Shown here in pieces: positions 51,023 to 58,816 of a stretch of DNA of 64,000 nucleotides. How positions within the stretch are numbered: the first letter of the stretch is position 1; each line of letters begins with the position of its first letter. Below the pieces are notes generated by a model. The model was not told where the DNA came from. It did not search any database and was given only the letters and a program-made list of their open reading frames with translations. Origin of the DNA: Streptomyces sp. Go-475. GTDB taxonomy: Bacteria > Actinomycetota > Actinomycetes > Streptomycetales > Streptomycetaceae. The DNA is taken from positions 8,351,501 through 8,415,500 of the forward strand of contig NZ_CP026121.1 of NCBI RefSeq assembly GCF_003330845.1. The letters are read 5' to 3'. Position numbers and translations under genes: made by a program.

Positions 51023-51871
51023 ATGGCGTCGGGCGACCACGCGGGGCGGCTGGGGGAGGAGTTCTTCACTCCGGGCTCCTCGTCCTTCACGGAGTTCCTG
51101 GCGGCCCACCGCCCGGAGCTGCTGAGCACCCGCCGCGTCCTCCCGGACGGCGTCCGCGCCCAGGACGCCCCGCACGGCACGACCGTGCTGGCCCTGACCT
51201 ACGGCGACGGCGTGCTGATCGCGGGGGACCGGCGGGCGACGATGGGCAACCTGATCGCGCGGCGGGACCTGGAGAAGGTGCACCCCGCCGACGACCACAC
51301 CGCGGTCGCCTTCGCCGGCTCCGTCGGCCTCGCGCTGGACCTGGTGAAGCTCTACCAGGTCGAGCTGAATCACTTCGAGAAGATCGAGGGCGTCCCCATG
51401 ACCCTCACCGCGAAGGCGACCCGGCTGGCCACCATGATCCGGAACAACCTGGGCCAGGCCATGCAGGGCCTCGCGGTCGTCCCGCTGCTCGCCGGCTACG
51501 ATCCCGCGGCCCCCGAGGGCGGGCGGGGCCGCATCTTCGGCTTCGACGTCGCCGGCGGACGCTACGAGAAGCACGGCTTCCACGCCGAGGGCTCCGGCTC
51601 GCCGTACGCCCGGGGCGCGCTGAAGAAGCTGTTCCGGCCCGGCCTGTCCCGGCGGGAGGCGGCCCTGGCGGCTCTGCAGGCGCTGTACGACGCGGCGGAC
51701 GACGACTCCGCGACCGGCGGCCCCGACCTCACGCGCCGCATCTACCCGGTCGTGTCCGTCATCACCGGGGACGGCTTCGAGCGGCTGTCGGAGGCGGAGA
51801 CGGAGGCGCTCAGCCGGGAGATGGTCGAGCAGCGCCGTGGCCGGCCGGACGGGCCGAACGCCGGGGTGTGA
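51023..51871 (+). CDS. prcB: Orphan proteasome beta subunit (PrcB paralogue)
   Basis: This 282-residue protein has a 52-residue propeptide with GSSSFTEFLAAHRPELL and cleavage before Thr53 in PHGTTVLAL, the catalytic N-terminal threonine. Later conserved elements are GVLIAGDRRATMGN, KVHPADDHTAVAFAGSVG and ARLATMIRNNLGQA, all as in actinobacterial 20S PrcB. The usual neighbours (mpa/arc, dop, pup, prcA, pafA) are absent: a PMT-like gene lies before and a nickel permease after it. All active-site landmarks seem intact, so it could form alternative 20S particles. Confidence 0.9.
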   Translation: MASGDHAGRLGEEFFTPGSSSFTEFLAAHRPELLSTRRVLPDGVRAQDAPHGTTVLALTYGDGVLIAGDRRATMGNLIARRDLEKVHPADDHTAVAFAGSVGLALDLVKLYQVELNHFEKIEGVPMTLTAKATRLATMIRNNLGQAMQGLAVVPLLAGYDPAAPEGGRGRIFGFDVAGGRYEKHGFHAEGSGSPYARGALKKLFRPGLSRREAALAALQALYDAADDDSATGGPDLTRRIYPVVSVITGDGFERLSEAETEALSREMVEQRRGRPDGPNAGV

Positions 51872-51935
51872 CCCGGTCTCAGGGCTCCGGCTCCGGAGTT
51901 TTCGGTTCCATGGACAAGACCTGTCACGGGCTTTA

Positions 51936-51952
51936 CTGCACATCACTTGCAG
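51936..51952. promoter_or_regulatory. TGCA dyad, candidate nickel-responsive (Nur) box
   Basis: CTGCA - 7 bases - TGCAG has perfect arms and lies 66 bases before the nickel/cobalt permease ATG. Streptomyces Nur recognises paired TGCA/TTGCA half-sites, so this is a reasonable candidate. No other binding evidence is available. Confidence 0.45.
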
Positions 51953-52017
51953 GTGCCGCAGGATGACACGAGGCTGTTCACCGCAGCCGTCCGCCCGACA
52001 GAAAGACCCTCCTCCCG

Positions 52018-53166
52018 ATGACGGCCGCCCCTGAGTCCACTCCGCCCCTCCCCGCCCCGGCCCCCGCCCAGCGCACGGCCCGGCACCGCGTCCGCACCTC
52101 CATGACGCGGCGGGAGTGGACCAGGGTCGGGGGGATGGCCGCGTTCATCGTCGCCCTGCACGTGATCGGCTGGTTCGTCCTGGTCGCGATCGTCGCCCCC
52201 GAGCACCACGCCATCGGCACGCAGACCTTCGGCGTCGGCATCGGCGTGACCGCGTACACGCTCGGCATGCGGCACGCCTTCGACGCGGACCACATCGCCG
52301 CCATCGACAACACCACCCGCAAGCTGATGGGCGAGGGCCAGCGGCCGCTGTCGGTCGGCTTCTGGTTCTCCCTCGGCCACTCCAGCGTCGTCTTCGCCCT
52401 GGCCTTCCTGCTCACCCTCGGCGTGAAGACCCTGGCCGGGCCGGTCCGCGACGACGGCTCCGCGCTGCACGACGTCACCGGCCTGATCGGCACGACCGTC
52501 TCCGGGACGTTCCTCTACCTCATCGCGGCCGTCAACCTCGTGATCCTCGCGGGCATCTGGAAGGTGTTCCGCGCGATGCGCTCGGGCCGCTACGACGAGG
52601 CCGCCCTGGAGGAGCAGCTGAACAGCCGCGGCTTGATGAACCGCCTCCTGGGCCGCGTCATGAAGTCGGTCTCCAAGCCCTGGCACATGTACCCGCTGGG
52701 CCTGCTGTTCGGCCTCGGCTTCGACACCGCCACCGAGATCGCCCTGCTCGTCCTGGCCGGCTCCGGCGCCGCGTCCGGCCTGCCCTGGTACGCGATCCTG
52801 TGCCTGCCCGTGCTGTTCGCCGCCGGGATGTGCCTCCTGGACACCATCGACGGCTCCTTCATGAACTTCGCCTACGGCTGGGCGTTCTCCAAGCCGGTGC
52901 GCAAGGTCTACTACAACCTCACCATCACCGGCCTGTCCGTCGCCGTGGCCCTCCTCATCGGCACGGTCGAACTCCTCGGCCTCCTCGCCGACAGGTTCGG
53001 CCTGCACGGCCCCTTCTGGGACTGGATCTCCGGCCTCGACCTCAACGTCCTCGGGTACGTCGTCGTCGCCCTGTTCTTCGCGACCTGGGCGGTGGCGCTG
53101 CTGGTGTGGAAGGTCGCACGCATCGAGGAGAAGTGGTCGGACGGCCTGCGGAGCCCGAGCACGTGA
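52018..53166 (+). CDS. HoxN/NixA family nickel/cobalt permease
   Basis: This 382-residue protein has eight predicted helices. The NiCoT signature GMRHAFDADHIAAIDNTTRK (helix 2) is intact, followed by FWFSLGHSSVVF and the helix-5 motif GLLFGLGFDTATEIALL. A cytoplasmic loop of about 70 residues follows helix 4. It imports Ni2+ or Co2+ across the inner membrane at high affinity. A TGCA dyad upstream suggests nickel control. Nickel would serve Ni-superoxide dismutase or urease encoded elsewhere. Confidence 0.93.
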   Translation: MTAAPESTPPLPAPAPAQRTARHRVRTSMTRREWTRVGGMAAFIVALHVIGWFVLVAIVAPEHHAIGTQTFGVGIGVTAYTLGMRHAFDADHIAAIDNTTRKLMGEGQRPLSVGFWFSLGHSSVVFALAFLLTLGVKTLAGPVRDDGSALHDVTGLIGTTVSGTFLYLIAAVNLVILAGIWKVFRAMRSGRYDEAALEEQLNSRGLMNRLLGRVMKSVSKPWHMYPLGLLFGLGFDTATEIALLVLAGSGAASGLPWYAILCLPVLFAAGMCLLDTIDGSFMNFAYGWAFSKPVRKVYYNLTITGLSVAVALLIGTVELLGLLADRFGLHGPFWDWISGLDLNVLGYVVVALFFATWAVALLVWKVARIEEKWSDGLRSPST

Positions 53167-53285
53167 CGAAGGCCGCAGTCGTCGAGTCCGGGACGTCCGT
53201 CGAGGTTAGAGCCCGCGTAACGGGAAACGCGGAACGGACACGTGAGACGAACGAGTCGACGCAGCGCGACAGGGAGGCAGAAGTG

Positions 53286-53786
53286 ATGGGCACGGAACCG
53301 ATGCGCCCCGAACCGATGGCGGACGACGCGTACCAGCCCACCGGGACCAACGAGGAGCAGGAGGACGCCGCGCCGCTGGACCTCCAGGACGCCGTCGACG
53401 AACGGACCTACGACGACACCCTCGACGAGGGCTACTCCCCGCCGGAGAAGCCCCTGGGCGTCACCAAGCGCGGTACCACCGCCGCCGAGCAGCACGAGGG
53501 CGAGACCCTCGACGAACGGCTCTCCCAGGAGGTCCCCGACGTGTCCGCGGAACCGGCCGGGGACGGCGTGGGCGACACCCCCGACGGCGACGGCGAACCG
53601 GTGGACCCCGAGGCGGGCACCGCCCGCGCCGGCCGCCTGGTCGCCCCGGACGAGGGCGCCCACCCCGACACCACGAAGGAGACCGTCGCGTCCGACGTCG
53701 GCATCGACGGCGGAGCGGCCGGCGCGGAGGAGGCGGCGGTCCACGTCGTGGAGGACGACGGCGTCCTGCCCGACGACAGCGCGTAG
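53286..53786 (+). CDS. DUF5709 acidic protein
   Basis: This 166-residue very acidic, probably disordered protein contains the DUF5709 pattern: TLDEGYSPPEKPLGVTKRGT, ETLDERLSQEVPDV, a central AGRLVAPDEGAHPD and the end VGIDGGAAGAEEAAVHVV. The family is confined to actinobacteria and has no known function. GGGAGG lies 8 bases before the ATG at 53286; a GTG immediately before it is the alternative. A strong terminator follows the stop. Confidence 0.83.
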   Translation: MGTEPMRPEPMADDAYQPTGTNEEQEDAAPLDLQDAVDERTYDDTLDEGYSPPEKPLGVTKRGTTAAEQHEGETLDERLSQEVPDVSAEPAGDGVGDTPDGDGEPVDPEAGTARAGRLVAPDEGAHPDTTKETVASDVGIDGGAAGAEEAAVHVVEDDGVLPDDSA

Positions 53787-53820
53787 GGCCCCCGCCCGCC
53801 CCGACCCTGTGCCCCCCACC

Positions 53821-53863
53821 AGGCCCGGGGCACCGCCCCACGCCGGGGCGGTGCCCCGGGCCT
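53821..53863. terminator. Strong bidirectional terminator
   Basis: Two perfectly complementary 19-bp arms beginning AGGCCCGGGGCACC flank a 5-base loop. It separates the convergent DUF5709 gene and the small gene ending at 53873. Confidence 0.85.
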
Positions 53864-53872
53864 CTCGACCGG

Positions 53873-54076
53873 CTACGGCAGCAGCTTCTCCATCGCCGCG
53901 GGTCCCTCCGCCGCCAGCTTGCGCCTGGCCCACTCCAGATTGCGGGGGGTGAGGTCCTTGCCCGAAGCGAGGACGAGGTCCTCCGGCGACACGTCGGTGC
54001 CGGTGCGGGCGTGGAGCAGGCGGTCCGGGGTGGCGCGGTCCTCGGGCGGCCGGGACTGGGGCTGTGACGTCGACAT
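53873..54076 (-). CDS. Small conserved hypothetical protein
   Basis: This 67-residue protein has a Pro/Ser-rich start, then LVLASGKDLTPRNLEWARRK and LAAEGPAAMEKLLP, a helical C-terminal half. AGGAG lies 8 bases before the ATG, supporting translation. Third-position G+C fits the neighbours. The family is not recognised, and the function is unknown. It is divergent from the chaplin gene across about 215 bases that contain a lower-G+C patch near 54110-54140. Confidence 0.7.
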   Translation of the reverse strand: MSTSQPQSRPPEDRATPDRLLHARTGTDVSPEDLVLASGKDLTPRNLEWARRKLAAEGPAAMEKLLP

Positions 54077-54293
54077 GTTCTCTGCTCCTAGGGTCCGGAT
54101 CGCTGGTGCGGCCCCGGTGCTGAAAAACGGGTCCGCTATCACCATTCCCCGCGCGGGCCCGGCGTGCATCCGGAGAGCGCGGACCGGCCCCGTGGACGCC
54201 CGGACACCCCGTTCGGACGCCCACCGATGTCGCGTTGCCGGACTCCGGGTGACGGTGGAGTCACGTGTCCCTGCGACTGACAGGAGCTTTTCC

Positions 54294-54530
54294 ATGCGTA
54301 CACGTGTGACCGCCGCGGCCGGCCTGGCCTGCGCCGCCCTGCTGGCCTTCGGCGGTACGGCGAGCGCCGACGACGGCCCCGTCGGCATCGCCACCCACAG
54401 CCCCGGCGTTCTCTCCGGCAACGTCATCCAGATCCCGATCGACGTCAACGCCAACGTCTGCGGCAACTCGATCAACGTGGTCGGGCTGCTCAACCCGGCG
54501 TTCGGCAACGAGTGCGAGATCAAGGACTGA
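54294..54530 (+). CDS. Short chaplin
   Basis: This 78-residue protein has a signal peptide cleaved after ASA (about residue 25) and one chaplin domain: THSPGVLSGNVIQIPIDVNA, NVCGNSINVVGLLNPAFG, with cysteines C56 and C74 that form the family disulfide. There is no sortase motif, so it is a short chaplin (ChpD-H type), secreted and assembled into amyloid-like fibrils on aerial hyphae. CAGGAG lies 8 bases upstream of ATG 54294. The ending NECEIKD is more acidic than most chaplins. Confidence 0.92.
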   Translation: MRTRVTAAAGLACAALLAFGGTASADDGPVGIATHSPGVLSGNVIQIPIDVNANVCGNSINVVGLLNPAFGNECEIKD

Positions 54531-54549
54531 CGCACCGCTCGTACGGCCT

Positions 54550-54588
54550 GCCGGCGGCGGCCCGCGGACACCGCGGGCCGCCGCCGGC
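54550..54588. terminator. Strong stem-loop terminator
   Basis: Two 18-bp complementary arms containing GGCGGCGGCCCGCGG enclose a 3-base loop, between the convergent chaplin and SpoIIE-type phosphatase genes. Confidence 0.85.
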
Positions 54589-54592
54589 CGCG

Positions 54593-55705
54593 TCAGGGCC
54601 CGCCCCGCGGGCAGGGCGCGAGCACGAGCATCGTGACGTCGTCCCGCACGTCCGGGCTGTACCGGACGAGGTCGGCCCACACCCGCTCGGCCAGGGCGGC
54701 CGGGTCCTCGTGCGCGAGGTCCGGCAGCCGCTCGGCCAGCGGATAGAAGGCCCCGCCGGCGTCCCTGGCCTCGGTGACACCGTCGGAGGCGAGGAAGAGC
54801 CGGTCACCGGTGCGCAGCGGCACCGAGACGACCCGGGGCGGGGCGGCCCCGGCGAGGCCCAGCCCGAGCGGCGTGCACGGCTCGACGTCCAGCTCGACGA
54901 CCCGCCCGTCCCGCAGCAGCAGCGGGCCGGACTGCCCGCACGCGACGATCCGCACCCGGCGCGCGTCGGGGGAGAAGTCGAGCAGCACCGCCGTGGCGAA
55001 CAGCTCGGCATGCGGCTCGTCCGCGGAGTCCACCGCCATCCTCCGGTCGAGGCGGGCCGCCACCGCCTCCGGGTCGGGCAGGTCCAGCACCGCCTCCCGG
55101 AAGGCCCCCAGCAGCGACGCGACCGTGGCGACGGCCGACAGCCCGTGCCCCTGCACATCACCCATCACCGCCCGCACGCCGTAAGGGCCCGCCCGGACGT
55201 CGAAGAAGTCGCCCCCGACCAGCGTCCCGCGCTGCGCGGCCCGGTACAGCCCCGCGCACCGCACCGGCCCGACCCGCTCCGGCAGCGGCGGCACGACGGC
55301 CCGCTGCGCGGCCTCGGCGACCGCACGCTCGGTGTCCAGCTGCGCGTCCCGCCTGCTGCGCACGAACGACAGCAGCACGCTCAGGACCGAGACGAAGCAC
55401 ACGGTCAGTAAATCCGTACTGCCCGGGGCGTCGAGGTTGAAGACCGGGACGCTCAGCACGACCAGCACCAGCGCGCCCAGCACCGCCGTGGCCGCCGGGC
55501 CGTGCGCCAGGACGGCCAGCGGCGGGATGGCGCCCAGCAAGAAGCCGATGTCGAGCGGCTCCGGGCTGATCAGCTCCGCCGCGCACACGCCCGCCAGCAG
55601 CGCGGACGGCAGCACCCGCGCCCACCCCGGCGGCGGCGCGCCGCGCAGCCAGCCGCGCCCGCCCCGGTCGGGGGCCCGGCGGAACCGGCCGCGCGCACTG
55701 CTCAC
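54593..55705 (-). CDS. Membrane-bound SpoIIE/PP2C-type phosphatase
   Basis: This 370-residue protein has an Arg/Gly-rich N-terminus, about four helices (35-115) and a coiled linker RRDAQLDTERAVAEAAQRAV, then a SpoIIE domain (about 140-365) with GGDFFDVRAGPYGVRAVMGD, VQGHG and DRLFLASDGVTEA, and a closing DDVTMLVL. The metal-binding aspartates are present. It is expected to dephosphorylate an anti-anti-sigma factor in response to a membrane signal. It lies next to the chaplin gene, but no functional link is shown. Confidence 0.9.
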   Translation of the reverse strand: MSSARGRFRRAPDRGGRGWLRGAPPPGWARVLPSALLAGVCAAELISPEPLDIGFLLGAIPPLAVLAHGPAATAVLGALVLVVLSVPVFNLDAPGSTDLLTVCFVSVLSVLLSFVRSRRDAQLDTERAVAEAAQRAVVPPLPERVGPVRCAGLYRAAQRGTLVGGDFFDVRAGPYGVRAVMGDVQGHGLSAVATVASLLGAFREAVLDLPDPEAVAARLDRRMAVDSADEPHAELFATAVLLDFSPDARRVRIVACGQSGPLLLRDGRVVELDVEPCTPLGLGLAGAAPPRVVSVPLRTGDRLFLASDGVTEARDAGGAFYPLAERLPDLAHEDPAALAERVWADLVRYSPDVRDDVTMLVLAPCPRGGP

Positions 55706-55864
55706 ACCACCACGCTGCTACGCCCGACCGGCCGCCGCACGCCGGGCGCGCGACGGCTCCCGGGGCCGGCCCGAGCCCGGTCCGGAATTCCGTGGACGGG
55801 CGTCCGGTGATCCCGTAACGTGTGGCGCGCCACGCCCCGAGACCAGCAAAAGGAGGGCAGAGCC

Positions 55865-55921
55865 GTGCAGTTCACACCGTTCCCGCGCTCCCTCCACGTT
55901 GTCCCGGCGTGCTGCGACTGA
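55865..55921 (+). CDS. Cysteine-pair leader peptide (translated uORF)
   Basis: An 18-codon frame reads MQFTPFPRSLHVVPACCD. Its GTG start is preceded by AAAGGAGG at ideal distance, one of the strongest ribosome binding sites in the window. Two adjacent Cys codons (TGC TGC, 55910-55915) come three codons before the end. Short Cys-containing leader peptides are known in actinobacteria to sense cysteinyl-tRNA supply before sulfur genes. The stop lies 5 bases before a stem that overlaps the ribosome binding site of the downstream acetyltransferase. Confidence 0.75.
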   Translation: MQFTPFPRSLHVVPACCD

Positions 55922-55925
55922 CCCA

Positions 55926-55959
55926 CCGGGAGCGCTCGTGCAGTTCCGCCTCCCGGAGG
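55926..55959 (+). promoter_or_regulatory. Stem overlapping the acetyltransferase ribosome binding site
   Basis: CCGGGAG (55926-55932) is perfectly complementary to CTCCCGG (55950-55956), whose last two bases are the first two of the ribosome binding site GGAGG (55955-55959), 7 bases before the ATG. A ribosome held at the leader's Cys codons would cover the first arm and free the site. This is translational attenuation inferred from the layout. Confidence 0.6.
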
Positions 55960-55966
55960 AAATCCC

Positions 55967-56869
55967 ATGACCGATCCGGTCATCCGCGCGCTCGACGCGA
56001 GCGACGCCGCACTCTTCGACACCCTGCCCGACCCGCTGGGCGCCCGTGAGGGCCACCGGCTGACCCGGCACCGCCCCGACTGGAAGCGCGTGGCGCTGCG
56101 CGACGGCCGGGTCGTCGCCCGCGGCGCCTGGTGGGGCGGGCCCGACGACACCGAGCCCGTCAACGTCAACTGGTTCGACGTGGCGGAAGGCGAGGAGGCG
56201 GCGGGCGCCGCGCTCCTGCGCTCCGCCCCCTGGCAGGTCGACCTGGAGCTGAACCTGCCCGCGGGCTGGCGCGACGACCCGGCCCTGCGCACCGCGGCCG
56301 AGACCCGCTTCACCGCCGCCCGCATGGCCGGCTACGACCTCCTCGTCGAACGCCTCCTGTACCGCTGGACCCCCGACCACGGCCTGCCCGAGCGGCCCGG
56401 GCGCCTGGAGTTCCGCGCCGAACCGGACGACGCCGTGTTCTTCGAAGCGCTGCGCCGCATCCACTCCGTCACCCTGGACGCCCACGCGCTCAAGGCCATC
56501 GCGCAGGGCGGACTCGACCGGGCGGCCCAGGAGGAACTCGACTTCTTCCACTGGTGCCCCTCGCCCCGCGCGTGGTGGCAGGTCGCGTACACACCCGGGG
56601 GCGAGATGGCCGGCATCCACATCCCGGCCCACAACCCCTCCGGCCCGTGCATCGGCTTCATCGGCGTCCTGCCCGACCAGCGGGGCCACGGCTACGCCTA
56701 CGACCTCCTGGCCGAGTGCACCCACTTCCTGGTCGCGCGGGGCGCGGAGTTCGTCGCCGCCGCCACGGACCAGGGCAACTTCCCCATGGCCGCGAACTTC
56801 ACCAAGGCCGGCTACCCCGTGGTCAAGGAACGCCTCGACTTCCAGCCCGCGCGGGCACGGGCCTGCTGA
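55967..56869 (+). CDS. GNAT acetyltransferase under Cys-leader control
   Basis: This 300-residue protein has a C-terminal GNAT fold whose acetyl-CoA loop reads FIGVLPDQRGHGYAYDLL (about 227-244), followed by FVAAATDQGNFPMAANFTKA. The N-terminal half (VIRALDASDAALFDTLPDPL and onward) looks like a second, degenerate GNAT module. Length and tandem layout recall mycothiol synthase, but the sequence motifs differ, so I do not call it MshD. The upstream Cys-pair leader peptide suggests a role in sulfur or thiol metabolism. The substrate is unknown. Confidence 0.83.
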   Translation: MTDPVIRALDASDAALFDTLPDPLGAREGHRLTRHRPDWKRVALRDGRVVARGAWWGGPDDTEPVNVNWFDVAEGEEAAGAALLRSAPWQVDLELNLPAGWRDDPALRTAAETRFTAARMAGYDLLVERLLYRWTPDHGLPERPGRLEFRAEPDDAVFFEALRRIHSVTLDAHALKAIAQGGLDRAAQEELDFFHWCPSPRAWWQVAYTPGGEMAGIHIPAHNPSGPCIGFIGVLPDQRGHGYAYDLLAECTHFLVARGAEFVAAATDQGNFPMAANFTKAGYPVVKERLDFQPARARAC

Positions 56870-57102
56870 CGGCGGCGACCCGGATCGCCGTGGGCCGAGG
56901 GGCTGCACAGCTGCCCGCCGGTGAGGTGGACGGTGTACCCCGAGACGGTCGGAGCCGACGACGGCCTCGTGCTGCCGTGCGGTGTCGCGGTCGGCTTCGA
57001 GAAGGACGGCGCGCCACCCCCGCGCACCGGGCGGACGGACTCGCGGAGACGGTGCGCGTCATCGGGACGTGACCCGTGGGGCACGGCGGGGCCGCGCGGC
57101 AC

Positions 57103-57987
57103 CTAGCGCGCGGCCCCGTTCAGCAGGTCCTGCGCCGCCGTGAGGATCTCCGTGACCCGGAGGCCGAACGCCGCGTCGCAGGCGTGCGGGCGGCCGGTGC
57201 GGGCGGCGGCGAGCAGGGCGTCCGCCGCCCGCCTCAGGGCGGGAACGGCTCCGTCGGCGCTCTCCGGCAGCACCGCGACCCCGGCCTCCCCGCGAAGCTC
57301 CACGGCGGCACCGGACGCGGCGGGCGGTGCCGTCAGGCTGAGGGTGAGGGTGCTCGACGCGCCGCCCGCGTGGTCGAGGACGACATGTGCCGTGTCCCCG
57401 GGTCCGTAGGCCGCCGCCGTCACGCGGCGCACATCGCCGAGCACCGGCAGCAGCACGGACAGGGCGTGCGGCCCGAGGTCCCACAGGGCGCCCTTCTCCC
57501 GCCGCCACGGCGTCGCGAAGGGACTCTCGCTGGTGAACACCGCCCCCAGCCACTGCGCCCGCCCGGTGAACCAGCCCCGCACCGCCGCCTGCTCGGCGAT
57601 CCACGCCGCCGGCTCGGGCTGGAAGCGGGCCGTGAAGAACACGACCGAGGCGACACCGGCCTCCTCGACGGCCTCCACCACGGCCCGCCCCTGCTCCACC
57701 GTCGCCGCGAGCGGCTTGTCGAGCAGGAGGTGGCACCCGGCCCGGGCCGCCCGCGCGGCCAGCCCGGCCTGTACGTCCGGAGGCAGCGCGACGGCGACCG
57801 CGTCGACGTCGGCGAACAGGGCGTCCACGTCGTCGTACGCGCGGACGCCGTGCCGCCCGGCCAGTTCCTTGGCGGCCTCGGGGCGGCGGCCCCACACGCC
57901 GATGAAGTCCAGCTCCTCGTGCCCGCCCAGTGCGGGTGCGTGGGCCAGCTGCGCCCACGGGCCGGTGCCGAGCAGTCCTATGCGCAT
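57103..57987 (-). CDS. Gfo/Idh/MocA oxidoreductase, short form
   Basis: This 294-residue oxidoreductase has a Rossmann motif GLLGTGPWAQLAHAPAL and catalytic DKPLA near 90 (Asp replacing the usual Glu of EKP, Lys retained). The substrate domain has GALWDLGPHALSVLLPVLGD. It is about 50 residues shorter than typical members, lacking the last helix pair. No sugar transporter adjoins it. Its substrate is unknown. Confidence 0.88.
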   Translation of the reverse strand: MRIGLLGTGPWAQLAHAPALGGHEELDFIGVWGRRPEAAKELAGRHGVRAYDDVDALFADVDAVAVALPPDVQAGLAARAARAGCHLLLDKPLAATVEQGRAVVEAVEEAGVASVVFFTARFQPEPAAWIAEQAAVRGWFTGRAQWLGAVFTSESPFATPWRREKGALWDLGPHALSVLLPVLGDVRRVTAAAYGPGDTAHVVLDHAGGASSTLTLSLTAPPAASGAAVELRGEAGVAVLPESADGAVPALRRAADALLAAARTGRPHACDAAFGLRVTEILTAAQDLLNGAAR

Positions 57988-58090
57988 GCCGCCGCCTCTC
58001 CAGTGCCGGAAAACCGCCGCGGCCGGTCCTGCCGACCGCTCGGCGAAGAGCGTGTCACACGGAACCGGCCACCGGGCAGCCCGGGGGCGG

Positions 58091-58660
58091 ATGAACGGCG
58101 CCTACGACACCCCCGTGGCCCCGGCCGCCTACGACCCGCCCCGTCCGACGGACGTCGACGCCCTGCCCCACCACGACTTCGCCACCGGCGACCTCACCGG
58201 CTGGACCGTCGTCTCGGGCACGGCCTTCGGCGACGCCAACGTCACCACCCGCACCGACTGGGGCTGGGGCGGGCCCTTCTGCCAGGCCGAGACGGCGGAC
58301 GACGCCGCCGGCCACCACCTGTGGGGATTCAACCCGGCGGCGGGCGGGGACGAGGCGACCGGGGTGCTGCGCTCCGCCACGGTGGTCCTCGGCGGAGACG
58401 GCGTGGTCGACCTGCTCGTCTCCGGCGGCGACGACCCCGACCGGCTCTACGCCGCCGTCGTCCGCGCCGCCGTCGTCCGCGCCGACGACGGCAAGGTGCT
58501 GGCGAAGGCGACCGGCCGCGGCGTCGAGCAGTACCGCCGTGTCGTCTTCGACCTGTCCGCACACCGAGGCGAGCGGATCTACGTCGAAGTCGTCGACCGG
58601 ACGACGGGCGGCTGGGGCCACATCAACGTGGACGACGTCAACGTCCCCGTACGCCGGCAG
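58091..58660 (+). pseudogene. GH32-type C-terminal beta-sandwich fragment without stop codon
   Basis: The translation LPHHDFATGDLTGWTVVSGT, then DLLVSGGDDPDRLYAAVVRA and GGWGHINVDDVNVPV matches the accessory module found in Streptomyces GH32 levanases. No catalytic GH32 blades precede it and no signal peptide exists. The frame has no stop and continues in register through the RAE palindrome into helR. It is best seen as a truncated remnant of a levanase gene joined to the helR promoter region. Confidence 0.7.
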
Positions 58661-58693
58661 CACCGGCCGTACACCGGCCCGGAAAACACGAAA

Positions 58694-58715
58694 GGCAAGG
58701 AACGCTTTCCTTGCC
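58694..58715. other. Hairpin upstream of the RAE
   Basis: GGCAAGGAA - CGCT - TTCCTTGCC has perfect 9-bp arms. Its arms share GCAAGG/CCTTGC with the RAE 20 bases downstream, so it could be a degenerate second copy, or a terminator for upstream transcription. Position suggests a role in helR control. Confidence 0.55.
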
Positions 58716-58733
58716 ACTCTCAACTTATAGCGC

Positions 58734-58762
58734 ACAGGGGGCCTTGCGGCAAGGCCCCCTGT
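58734..58762. promoter_or_regulatory. Rifamycin-associated element (RAE) before helR
   Basis: A near-perfect palindrome with 14-bp arms centred on G58748 contains CTTGCGGCAAG, the core of the published rifamycin-associated element. TTATAG (58725-58730) just before it is a possible -10 box. The site lies 55 bases before the helR GTG. RAEs mark rifamycin-inducible genes in actinobacteria. Confidence 0.85.
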
Positions 58763-58816
58763 CTCCCGCACACTGTCGGTTCTCAAGCCCAGGACCTGCG
58801 GAAACGGGAGCATGAC

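Noticed and set aside
56870..57102. Possible small gene between the acetyltransferase and Gfo/Idh genes
   Set aside because: A 61-codon frame has mixed codon bias and no family; it may be a decayed remnant but cannot be supported.
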